From assembly GCA_025991245.1 (NCBI GenBank), contig BQMJ01000031.1, forward strand, positions 124,001 to 188,000: 64,000 bases of DNA. The letters run 5' to 3'. Source of the stretch: Galdieria partita (Eukaryota; Rhodophyta; Bangiophyceae; Galdieriales; Galdieriaceae). Below are positions 41,536 to 51,269 of the stretch, piece by piece; position 1 is the stretch's first letter, and every line of letters begins with the position of its first letter. The notes under the pieces were generated by a model. It was given only the letters and a program-made list of their open reading frames with translations, ran no database searches and had not been told where the DNA came from. Both the position numbers and the translations under genes were made by a program.

Positions 41536-43028
41536 ATGAAATCTTCCACAGTTGGGCTTTCTATCATTTCACTTAGTACTGTAGTTTACATTTTCGTTGA
41601 AATATTGAGAAATATGTATCATACGTCTCGACGTAATAAGAAAAAAACATTCTGGTCTCGATTGATTTGTAGAAATAGTCCTATCCCATATGTTGCCTTT
41701 CGTGTCTCACTGGAACCAAACCTGATTAAGAAACAAGTAAAGTATGAAGGGGTTTCTCCTTAGCTTTGAATATGGATATTCAATTGTCTATTTAGATACG
41801 TTTGTAAGGCTTTGGTCCCTGAGTGGCGCCACGTTGATGACTCGGAACTACGAGTAGAACGAGTTTTAGGCGGAATCACTAACCGTATCTTCTGTGTTTC
41901 AGTAAACAAAGATGCACCCAGCCTCTGTTTCAGAAAAGTTCTTGTTCGGGTATTTGGTGCTGAAGGAATTATTGATCGAGAAAAGGAAAACGAAATATTT
42001 GAACAGCTTGCAATCAACAAGATAGCACCCAGTTTTATTGGAGAATTTGCAAACGGTCGTATTGAAAGCTGGCTCGAGGCCCGTTGCATAAGCATAGAAG
42101 GTATTTTATTTTATTATGTCACTGTGGAAATTCAATTATATTGTCTTTTGAAGAAATGAGATATCCAGCTATCTCTAAGGCAGTCGCACAAAAACTGGCA
42201 ATCCTGCATCGCTTTCAACCACAAGGTACCCGAAAGAACTTAGAAGAGTCCCCAGTGTGGGAAAGTATCTACGGTTGGTTGAAAGAAGCGAAAGTCGCTT
42301 TGAAGCAACTGGAGAATACTGAGTTGGACGAAAACAGAAGGTTGTTACTTATGCAAATAGATTTATTTGCTTTAGGAAAGGAATTAGAATTCCTGAGAGA
42401 TAGTTTAAAGAAAACCCCATCTCCTATAGTATTTTCTCATAACGATCTTTTATTTGGAAATATTCTTTATGATGAGACTTCAGGCATGGTGTATTTTGTG
42501 GACTTTGAATATTCTGGTTGGAACTATAGAGGTTTTGACAGTAGGTTTTGTTTTTGGATTGTACTTATCCGAGAAGTTATGTTTCATTAGTTGGAAATCA
42601 TTTCTGTGAATGTATGGGTGGTACAGATAATGGTATTCCAGATTACACAAAATATCCCACAGAGGAACAACAATATTTATTTTGTCAGCATTATTTGGCA
42701 GCTTATGAAGGTTTGAAGGATGTTTCATTGGTGAAGGAAACGGATATAAAATCTCTTATGATAGAAGCCAATCGTTATGCTTTGGTAAGCATTGTTTCTC
42801 AATGTTGCACTTTCTTTTTCTGAAGCACTCAAGTTGTCACATTTCTATTGGGGAATGTGGGCACTTTGCCTTTCTATAGATCAAACAGTTGACTTTGACT
42901 ATTTGTTGTAAGTTTTTATTTGCATCTGCTTTTCTCTATTTGTATGGTCTAAGAAAGACTCAAGGTTTGGGGTGAATCGGTTCAAAGAATATTATCGTTT
43001 TCGTGACCAGTTTCTCAAAGGTCCATGA
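41536..43028 (+). CDS. Ethanolamine/choline kinase
   Basis: This enzyme phosphorylates ethanolamine or choline, the first step of the Kennedy pathway. Six exons: 41536-41741, 41796-42100, 42154-42540, 42591-42784, 42834-42907, 42965-43028; introns 49-57 bp; 409 residues. Recognised parts are VPEWRHVDDSEL, RVLGGITNRIFCVSV (nucleotide loop), VLVRVFGAEGIIDRE, the Brenner motif VFSHNDLLFGNILYDE, the choline-kinase motif VYFVDFEYSGWNYRGFD and YALLSHFYWGMWALCLS. Joins at exons 5 and 6 were set by matching YxxxRF spacing of the family C-terminus. An unusual N-terminal hydrophobic segment (GLSIISLSTVVYIFVEIL) suggests membrane attachment. Ethanolamine is slightly favoured. Confidence 0.85.
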
Positions 43029-43235
43029 AAATTATTGTTTATATACTACTCAAATAAATACAATTCTACTTACCTTTGTCATAAGTTGTAAACTTTATAT
43101 ATTGTTTCATCATTTTTTTACTAGAAAGAACCCATTGGTTTATCTTTGTGCAGGTAGAAGACCAACAATTGCTTTCGCCATGTGGGATGGACTCAGTTTC
43201 TTGTGCTCGAAGTATACTACACTAATTGTAGTGGG

Positions 43236-43258
43236 ATATATATATATATATATATATA
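43236..43258. repeat. TA dinucleotide microsatellite
   Basis: About eleven TA units in the spacer between the ethanolamine/choline kinase and the SSB gene. Simple-sequence repeat with no other content. Confidence 0.9.
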
Positions 43259-43378
43259 GAAAGAATTTTGATGAAATGCCTAGCTATTGCAATAAAGTTC
43301 AACACAAATATCCTGTTTCGATGTGACTTTGGAATCAACTGCCTTCGAAGGAATTGGTAAATCCTGAGACTTTGCCAG

Positions 43379-44203
43379 ATGAAGGATAGCTGTCAAGCTT
43401 TTAGTTTTTGTAATCATACAAGCAGCGTAGGACATCCTAGCAAGCTTAAGCTTCTTCACTATCTCAGAAACACTAATGTAAGATTCTCCTTGAGAAACTA
43501 CCAGTGTGTACCACAAAGGAGAGGACGACCGTTCGCTAAAGAGCTAGTTAAAGTAGTGACGACGGGTTTGAACCGAGACTATACAGAACAATATAATCAA
43601 CTATTTGACCATATACTGAGTCGAAATAGGATTTGTCTTGTTGGACGCGTAACAAGTAAACCGCTGCTAAGTACTTTAAAGACCGGACAAAAGATGACAG
43701 TTTTAAATTTGAAAGTTAACGGCGCAAACTTACCTGAAGATAAGTTTCCGAAACATCCAAGTAAAAGAAGCAAGTTGCCTGATAACTTTATTTTACAATT
43801 TTTCGACCGTGTTGCTTATGTGGTTGTCCAAAGAGTAGAAGAAGGCTGCAAGTTGAAGGTTTTTGGTCGTCTAGGAGTTGGAAGACAATTGGACAAAAGT
43901 GATGCTAAAGGGAATCTAGTGTTAGTTTGTTCTTCCTTTTCTTTGATCGAGCCAAGCAAGGAGCATAAAGAAGAAGAAGGTTTTCAGAAGAGACAGGAGC
44001 CACTAGTTATTTTGAGAAAACCTGAAGAGTTGTGTGAAACCTCACTCTTATTTTCAGAGGAAAATCCATTGTTTTCGTCTTTATGGCAACATTCTCGGGA
44101 TAAGAGTTTGGATATTGTTGAACAAGACAGCAATGAGAAACAAGCGAGCTTCGAAGCCAGTTTGAATCACAAAGATTGGTCGATTCTAGATAACATCTTT
44201 TAG
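43379..44203 (+). CDS. Organellar single-stranded-DNA-binding protein (SSB-like OB fold)
   Basis: SSB proteins coat single-stranded DNA during organelle DNA replication and repair. A single exon of 274 residues. A transit-like N-terminus (Ser/His/Arg rich) is followed by an OB fold: NRICLVGRVTSKPLLSTLKT, GQKMTVLNLKVN, FILQFFDRVAYVVVQRVEEG, CKLKVFGRLGVGR. The NRxxLxGRV start and the F-D/N-x-x-A turn are SSB hallmarks. The last ~90 residues are acidic and low-complexity, like an SSB tail but longer. Plastid or mitochondrial location is not decided. Confidence 0.75.
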   Translation: MKDSCQAFSFCNHTSSVGHPSKLKLLHYLRNTNVRFSLRNYQCVPQRRGRPFAKELVKVVTTGLNRDYTEQYNQLFDHILSRNRICLVGRVTSKPLLSTLKTGQKMTVLNLKVNGANLPEDKFPKHPSKRSKLPDNFILQFFDRVAYVVVQRVEEGCKLKVFGRLGVGRQLDKSDAKGNLVLVCSSFSLIEPSKEHKEEEGFQKRQEPLVILRKPEELCETSLLFSEENPLFSSLWQHSRDKSLDIVEQDSNEKQASFEASLNHKDWSILDNIF

Positions 44204-44209
44204 AACAAA

Positions 44210-44965
44210 AGGAATTTTGCGTCCAAAGTTTTGGTGTAGGAGTCAGTTGATGTGTGAGATTTTGGAAGCATGAATATTGAATCATTCCAACAAGTTATAA
44301 ACGAGGAAGACAATGATATGTTACTTGCTGTTTTGAGACAGTAGAAGAAATATTTTGGACTGTTGAACGTCTTCTTTCAGCAAAACTTTAGAGTTATTCT
44401 GGAGGAGTCTTCAGAAGAGCATAGATTAGTTCGTTACAATCGTTGTATGAACAGAATTGTTTAACGAGTAAACCTTATGTAGAAGCAGTTGAATCCAATC
44501 TATTTAAGATAAAGGTTGCGGTTATTTCCTATTCACCATTCTATAGAATCTTTTTAGTAATATCGAATTTTATTTCATAATTTAGAAAGAATATTGCCTA
44601 TTTATATTGAAAAAAGAGAAGATCCGACTAGGGAAGATACTCGAATTGTCATTTTTGCGTATCACATCTTTCGGTAGAACTGAGATAACGTGAAAATAAT
44701 GGCTATAGAATTTTATAGTTTCCATGAATAACTTGTGCCTACTGATTTTGATTTGGATGACTTTGTTTAGTAACAAAGTATTGTCAAGTTTCGTGTTTAT
44801 TAGAGGGTTATACTGTAAGACAAACAAGTAAAGTTGTTTGTTTGGTGGAAACTATCGATTCTTTCAGAATCTTAACCAGCAAGGTTTGCACACTCAATTG
44901 AAGATGATCATTTTCACAATATCTGAACGATGTATCTTTCGCTGTTAGAATTTACAATTTGGCTA
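44210..44965. other. Intergenic region with a possible tiny spliced gene
   Basis: About 750 bp. Near 44271 an ATG opens MNIESFQQVINEEDNDMLLA; with a GTTTTG donor and the CTTTCAG acceptor 53 bp on, the frame continues as QNFRVILEESSEEHRLVRYN and stops near 44464, giving about 47 residues. The intron length fits this genome but the donor is weak and no family is recognised. The remainder is AT-rich and empty. Confidence 0.25.
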
Positions 44966-44973
44966 TTACGACG

Positions 44974-47828
44974 ATGCAAGTTTACGTCTCCGATGTCATA
45001 CAGTCAGCTTGCTCTCTTGGCCTAAGTGTTGCAGTAGAGTGGATAAAGTTGTATGAGAAGAGTGCGTTGAGTCTGATTACAACCGACAAAGATCAATCAA
45101 CAACCGACATAAAGGAGCAAGAGAAGCGAGACTTGGAGACAGCTATTGACTTGGCGAAACGTTTTTGCCCTCAAGTAGGAGGAGATTTTTTTTTACAAAG
45201 TTGTTTTACTTAGTTGTACAAGTTGGTTGGAACGAATAGTGATGAGGTTAAACACGTGCAACAGTGGTTACAACAGTTGATGTCCTTGACTCAAGTTGAT
45301 CAAGGTAAAATTGTCTGTTGCCGATGAGCTTCTTTATGAAAACATATCATCTTAGAATTTTTGTCACTATTGAATCAGCATCTATTATTTCGATCCTTTT
45401 TGGTGGGTTATCACGTCACCCTTGCTGATATTATGGTCTTTTCAGTGCTTCATTATCAACACTCCCTGGAAACTTTAGAAAATTCAAAATATCGGTACTT
45501 TAGAATCTGTGGAACATCAAGTCACCTGCTAATCGTTTGTATAGGTTTTTGTCTCGTTGGGCTTCATACATACGACAACTTCCACCAGTTACCTCAGCTC
45601 TCAAGCAGGTTACTGATTTTGACTTTCAAGGATGGTCCGATGTGATGAGATTGGTCGGTTCACAAGCAAGCTTTGAGTTCCTGGAGCTTCCTGTGAGTGG
45701 AAGATTCGAGTATACTCATATTGCAACTCTGAAAGTTGATAATAATAGAACGCCGAATATGGCAAAGTTATTACGAGATTTCCACCAGAACCAAGTGGCT
45801 ATTTGCACATCGGACACGTTAAGGCTGCACTTCTAAACGACTTTTTTGCTCGACGTTTTCATGGTTTGTTTCGTTGTTTGCTAAATGAGTATATACAGAC
45901 GAATTTTTAGGCAAGTTGATTCTGAGGTTTGACGATACAAATCCAATCAAAGAAAATATGGAATTTGAATCAAGTATTGTTGAAGACCTTCGCCTTATCG
46001 GTGTACAAGTGAGTTCATATTCATTTTGTCATTTTTTATTTCACATGTTTCAAAGGCAGATATTGTCGAATATACTTCAGACTATTTTGAACAACTGGAG
46101 CTTTTCGCGGAGACATTGATTGAGGTAAGCAGTTTTACAAGACTCAATGTTCCCTATTATATTTATTTCAATAGGAAGGAAAGGCATATGTGGATATGAC
46201 GCCTACTGCACAAATGAGAGAAGAAAGACTTGAGTGCAAGGAAAGTGTTTATCGTAACAACGATAAAGAAACAAATAGACAGCTATGGAATGAGATGAAA
46301 TTGGGTTCGGAACAAGGCATCAAGGTAAGAGTCTAGTCATGAAACTGAGTGAATAATAGTCAACAGCTTGCTGCAAGTGCTGCTTACGTGCCAAAATAGA
46401 CATGAAAAGTAAAAATGGAGCATTAAGAGACCCCATATTGTATCGATGTTTGGCAAATGTATCGCATCATCGGGTAAGTTTTGAATGAAAGAATGATGAT
46501 ATGATTGAACCAAGTCGAACCCTCAGATGGGAACAAAATATAAGGTATATCCGACATATGACTTTGCTTGTCCTATTGTAGATTCGCTCTCCGGTGTGAC
46601 ACATGCTTTGCGCACCAACGAATATCAAGACCGAGAAGCGCAATATTATTGGATGTTGGAGGTATCTTTCATCAGAATCTCGTATCTCATCTTTATAACT
46701 TGTTAAGGCTTGCAAATTGAGAAAACCCATGCTTTGGGTGTTCTCTAGACTGAGTTTTATGTATACAGTGATGAGTAAACGGAAGCTGCAATGGTTTGTT
46801 ACCAATAATTATGTCAGTGGCTGGGACGATCCTCGTTTTCCTACAGTTCGTGTATGTATTGGACTTGTTTACTCATCGAGTTTTTTTGAAAAACTTTAGG
46901 GAATTCGTCGTCGAGGAATGACTATTGAAGCCCTCCGAGCATTTATTTTATCTCAAGGAGGCTCTAAGAACACAGTTTTGATGGAATGGGATAAGATATG
47001 GACAGTCAACAAACGTGTGATTGATCCTATTGCTCCACGTCACACTGCTATAAATAGAATGTCACACAGGCAAGTATATCAGTTATCCCAAGTACTTATC
47101 CTGATTCAAAATTTAGAATCCTTCAGATAACCAATGTAGTTGAAGAAGTCCGTACAGTTCCTTTTCATAAGAAGAACCCAGAACTTGGTAACAAGATTGT
47201 CTTGCTGTCACCTCATGTAATCATAGAAGAGGAAGATGCCAAAGAAATCAATGTCTCTGAAGTGGTGACCTTAATGGATTGGGGAAATGTAAGCAACCGA
47301 TAATGTTGATTGATTCAAGTTTTAAATTCTTATTTTTCAGATCCAAGTTACTAAAATGGAAGGAAAAGAAATTTTCGCAGAGTTTTTGCCACACAATACA
47401 GATTTTAAGAAGACTAAAAAGCTTACATGGCTTCCTTTTATTCGTGACTTGGTTCCAGTGAGTCAATGCGAAGAATCGCAAATTTTCATATATCAGTGTT
47501 GATTGTCTATTTAGATTTGTCTCGTCAAGTTTGATCATCTTATTACAAAAGCAAAAGTTGAGGAAGATGACCGCATAGAAGACATTATTCGACAGAATAG
47601 CAAAGTAAGAAATTGTCTATAACCAGTCCATATCATTCAAACTCTACTTAGATAGAAGAGTTTGCTTGGGGAGACGTCAATTTACGTTTATTAAGGAAGG
47701 GAGATGTCATTCAGTTTGAGAGACGTGGTTACTATATTTGCGATGCCATTTCTTCATCCTACAGAGATGGTTCTATCGAAGATTCGTATCTAACTCTCAT
47801 TGAAATACCAGACGGAAGAGGAAGATAG
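44974..47828 (+). CDS. Cytosolic-type glutamyl-tRNA synthetase, 16 exons
   Basis: Charges tRNA-Glu with glutamate. Sixteen exons: 44974-45174, 45214-45304, 45356-45494, 45545-45692, 45749-45863, 45911-46008, 46056-46124, 46175-46324, 46360-46473, 46527-46661, 46708-46851, 46900-47073, 47127-47288, 47341-47457, 47515-47604, 47652-47828; introns 35-57 bp; about 707 residues. A GST-like N-domain (residues ~1-190) precedes [20 protein letters not shown] (HIGH motif). [50 protein letters not shown] and [11 protein letters not shown] (KMSKS-like SKRK) follow, then [18 protein letters not shown] and the EPRS-type anticodon domain ending [10 protein letters not shown]. The last seven introns are phase 0. 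The start is the first ATG in frame; an earlier exon is possible. Confidence 0.92.
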
Positions 47829-48244
47829 ATGACAGTCAGGTGAAAAGAGAATATTTCAAGTACATGATAAGCTTTAGTAAAGGACTCTTGTGTGGAATCA
47901 AAGCAATACTTTTCAAGACATAACGAAAACATGTGTTCACTAGAATAAATAGTCATAAACAAGTTTGAACCAAACAACAAAATGATGAGAAAATACAAAA
48001 AAAAATATATATAGAGCAAAATTAGATTTGGAAAAATATTTCAATGTCTCGAATACCAAAAATCGAATCTTCCAACAAAAATCCCTTTATGACTGTATTC
48101 TTCGTTATTTGAACAACTTGTACATTTTCCAAAACTATTATTTGAAACAACTTTCTACTTGTGCATTCGTCAACTTGATTCATAGCGTTCATAAATAACA
48201 TCGTAAAGTTCAAGCAATGCGACCCACTGCTACAATACATCATT

Positions 48245-49426
48245 CTATTCAGTATCATCTTGAAGCGCGTCCGACAGTGCAGAATAACGATTTCTATTTC
48301 GACTTGAGTCAACAGAATTTCCATTATTTCGTTCTTCAGAGACATTAGTCTGCATACTTGGAGTTCGCTGTTTACTCTTAGAGTCCATAACCTTCCTTTG
48401 CTGGTCCATATTGTTTCTACTACTAGATGTTCCTTGTGATGTAAATAAAGACTTCTCTTTACTCTGCAGTGAATTAGTAAAACCATTTGTAGTCTTAGGA
48501 ACTTGTTTGTCCTTGGAAGCTTCCTCAATAATGGCTTGTAGTCCACTGAATTTACGCCTTCTCTGACTCGTCTCTTTAACTGGCTCTGAAGAACTCTTTT
48601 GGGTACTAAAATTATCGTTATTACTCCTCTCTTCCGTGGTTACAGTACCAGCATTTACATCTGATCTAACTGGTGTATTTCGTTCCTGCTTCTTTTCTCC
48701 TGAGAACGTCGTTTCCTGGCTTAGTAACTTATCCTGTTGTGATTCCAGAAGTAACGCTCGAAGACTACCGGCAACTTTAGATCCAGGACGCGAACTTGCA
48801 GAGTTCTTGTTCTCTGTAGCTACCAATTTTGCTGCTGAGTTCATTGCTTCTCTACTTTTATCGAATTTCGCCAATTTCGTGGTCTCTTCCAAGGTCGGGA
48901 ACCTTTCCTCAGCTGGGTTTGTTGTGAGCGAGGGAGACTCTTCTGACTCTTTTGTTTCAGTATTTTCACTGAGCTTTACTTCTGCTGTCTTCCACCCGGT
49001 GAATTTGTCTTCTTTAGAGGAGTCCTTCGACTGTTCTTCTTGAGGATTAGTCTCCTTCTTCAAGTTAGAGAGTGAACGACCTTTCGTGTGCAGAATTGGC
49101 TGTCCCTCTTGTTTTTCTTCCTCTTCTGCCCAAGAGCCGATACTTGAAGAGCTAATAGAAAGAAATGAAAGCTTTTCCAGTCCAGCAAGTGACGAGGAAG
49201 AAGGCGTGACGTCCAAATTAACCTCGTCGCTTTCTTCCATTTGCTTCCTTGAAACTGTTTCTTTTTTAATTTTGTCGTTTGTTTTTGATGCTTTGTTCAA
49301 TGAACCGACTTTCTTCTTTTTCGAGTCCTTTTTAGAAAAAAACTCGTCCAGTTTGTTGGTCGTCGACATCATCAAATTGGTTTCTCTTGTCAAGTGCCGC
49401 CCAATGATTTCTCTATAAACTTTCAT
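48245..49426 (-). CDS. CDV3: CDV3-like protein
   Basis: CDV3 is a poorly understood cytosolic, disordered protein. A single exon of 393 residues from the first ATG; tandem Met codons at residues 19-20 start MMSTTNKLDEFFSKKDSKKK, the CDV3 hallmark (LDDFFAKRDKKKKK in animals as I recall it). The rest is Ser/Lys/Glu rich with conserved-looking islands GWKTAEVKLSEN and RFPTLEETTKLAK, the latter like the CDV3 FPSL segment. The second Met pair is the likelier start. It is head-to-head with YJU2, 31 bp between the called starts. Confidence 0.65.
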   Translation of the reverse strand: MKVYREIIGRHLTRETNLMMSTTNKLDEFFSKKDSKKKKVGSLNKASKTNDKIKKETVSRKQMEESDEVNLDVTPSSSSLAGLEKLSFLSISSSSIGSWAEEEEKQEGQPILHTKGRSLSNLKKETNPQEEQSKDSSKEDKFTGWKTAEVKLSENTETKESEESPSLTTNPAEERFPTLEETTKLAKFDKSREAMNSAAKLVATENKNSASSRPGSKVAGSLRALLLESQQDKLLSQETTFSGEKKQERNTPVRSDVNAGTVTTEERSNNDNFSTQKSSSEPVKETSQRRRKFSGLQAIIEEASKDKQVPKTTNGFTNSLQSKEKSLFTSQGTSSSRNNMDQQRKVMDSKSKQRTPSMQTNVSEERNNGNSVDSSRNRNRYSALSDALQDDTE

Positions 49427-49457
49427 TTGGTGGTGGTTGAACTGTACGTTGTAGAGG

Positions 49458-50363
49458 ATGGGAGAACGTAAAGTCTTAAATAAGTACTATCCTCCGGACT
49501 TCGACCCAGAAAAACTACCAAGAGGGAAGAGACCAAAGGATAGGTTAGAAGCAGTTCGTTTCATGTTGCCAATGACCGTTCGGTGCAAGACTTGTGGAGA
49601 ATACATGTACGCAGGGAAAAAGTTCAACGCCAAAAAGGAAACAGTGAAAAACGAAGAGTACCTTGGAATCAAAATATATCGTTTCTACGTAAAGTGTGCA
49701 AGTTGTTCTTCTCCCTTTACTATCAAAACAGATCCAAAAAATGCAGACTATGTTTGTGAGCACGGAGTTTCAAGAAATTACGAAATCTGGAAGCAAGAGG
49801 AGGAGGCAGAAAAGGAAGCAGAATCTTTACGACGAGAACAAGAAGAAGATGCCATGCAAGCTCTAGAGAATAAAACAATGGATATGAAAGAGGAAATGGA
49901 GCTTCTAGATACCCTAGACGAGTTGAAGTCGTTGAAGGCACGGGAAGCTAAACTAGATCCTGACTATCTTTTATTAAGACAAAAGAGAAGAGCTGAAGAA
50001 AACAGCGTTATAGACAACGCAAACGATGAAGAGGATATAATAGCAGGGTTGTTCCATCCGAAGAAGAGGCAGATGGTTGTCATATGCCCCGAAGACAGGG
50101 AAAGTAGCAATAACTTATTGGCTGAGCCTACTCGTTCCTCTGTTCAGAAGCGAGAACGTTCAGGCCCTAGTAGTGGTTACTTTGCGAATGGTAAGGTTCT
50201 TCTGAGTGCGGTGAAAAAGGAAGCAACAATTGGCTCTTGTCAAGACTCGAAGGATGGGTTGAGCAACGTTGGTGAGACTTCTAATGGAAGGAAAGAATCA
50301 GTTCTGAAATCAATAGCAGCTTACCAGAGTGACACAGATAGCGATGAGAATAAACGAACATGA
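49458..50363 (+). CDS. YJU2: Splicing factor YJU2 (CCDC94 family)
   Basis: YJU2 joins the spliceosome to promote branching in the first catalytic step. A single exon of 301 residues. The N-terminus GERKVLNKYYPPDFDPEKLP and the two CxxC pairs (VRCKTCGEYMYAGKKFNAKK; VKCASCSSPFTIKTDPKN), then DYVCEHGVSRNYEIW, are diagnostic. A long acidic coiled coil follows (EEEAEKEAESLRREQEEDAM) and a disordered tail. It fits a genome with many short introns. Confidence 0.93.
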   Translation: MGERKVLNKYYPPDFDPEKLPRGKRPKDRLEAVRFMLPMTVRCKTCGEYMYAGKKFNAKKETVKNEEYLGIKIYRFYVKCASCSSPFTIKTDPKNADYVCEHGVSRNYEIWKQEEEAEKEAESLRREQEEDAMQALENKTMDMKEEMELLDTLDELKSLKAREAKLDPDYLLLRQKRRAEENSVIDNANDEEDIIAGLFHPKKRQMVVICPEDRESSNNLLAEPTRSSVQKRERSGPSSGYFANGKVLLSAVKKEATIGSCQDSKDGLSNVGETSNGRKESVLKSIAAYQSDTDSDENKRT

Positions 50364-50369
50364 AACGCA

Positions 50370-51262
50370 GAACCAAGAAGCTATGAAGCAGTTATTGAGT
50401 CATGCTTTGGTGATTCATTTAGATGGAGAGTAGTGGTCCTGTGATGCTTATATTTCACAATGTACAAGTAGAATCGACTCGTGCAGTTTTGCTGCTTCAG
50501 ATAAACTAGTACAGATGCTCGTGGCAGAGATTTGTACCTGCTTTTTTATCTCTCAGGTTTCATTCGCCCTAGCAGAAGTTCCGAGTAACTTTATATTTGG
50601 AACATTCATTCCTTGAATACTCTATATTGCTTGCCGTTTGTAAGGAGATAACAAGTGCTTCTGCGCTATATGCAGTACCTCCTGTTCGAAGCTTATCTTA
50701 AGAGTCAACTTATGTTTCTTATGAAGTATATCCTAAGTTTCAAAGTCCCTTCTTAGCCTGCTATAATATTGTGTCGACAAGGAGAGTAGCACCTTGGTTA
50801 TAAAGAAGGCTAATAACTCTGTTTCATACCATATCGTTCTTAAAGCTGATATTCGGTGTCTTCCTAGAACAGTGAGTTTTAAAACTCAGGCTCTTGAAGA
50901 ACTAACTGGAGTCAGTTAGGTCGATTCTTCTCTTCTTTTTGGACAAGCGGTTTCTAGACATCATGTTGAAGAAGTGAATAGGTAGTCTGATATACACAAA
51001 ATCTCAATAGAATCCTTTTGTGAAACAACTAGAGTAATGCATTAACTACTGAGATCACAATACGAGGTATACATTCACTAATTCAAAATAGCTATCAGAA
51101 CTCAACAAGTCTATTTGTATCTTGAGTATTTCAGAAAATGCTATCCAAAAATATAATTCCATGAAGGACTATCATCTCTTTCTATTCTTTACGAAACTGT
51201 CTTCTGGAACAAATCAATTTGCAAACGACAATACAAAAAATAATAATTGTCACAAGTTCCCC
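50370..51262. other. Intergenic region, nothing recognised (~0.9 kb)
   Basis: Between the convergent ends of YJU2 and ATM1. It has only short frames, and the plus-strand frame beginning near 51122 is the mirror of ATM1 exons. No RNA gene or repeat was seen. Confidence 0.4.
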
Positions 51263-51269
51263 CAATCAA

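Noticed and set aside
48022-48546. Minus-strand frame of 174 residues overlapping the CDV3 gene
   Set aside because: It overlaps the CDV3 coding frame in another phase and has no recognisable motif; the CDV3 frame has the family N-terminus.
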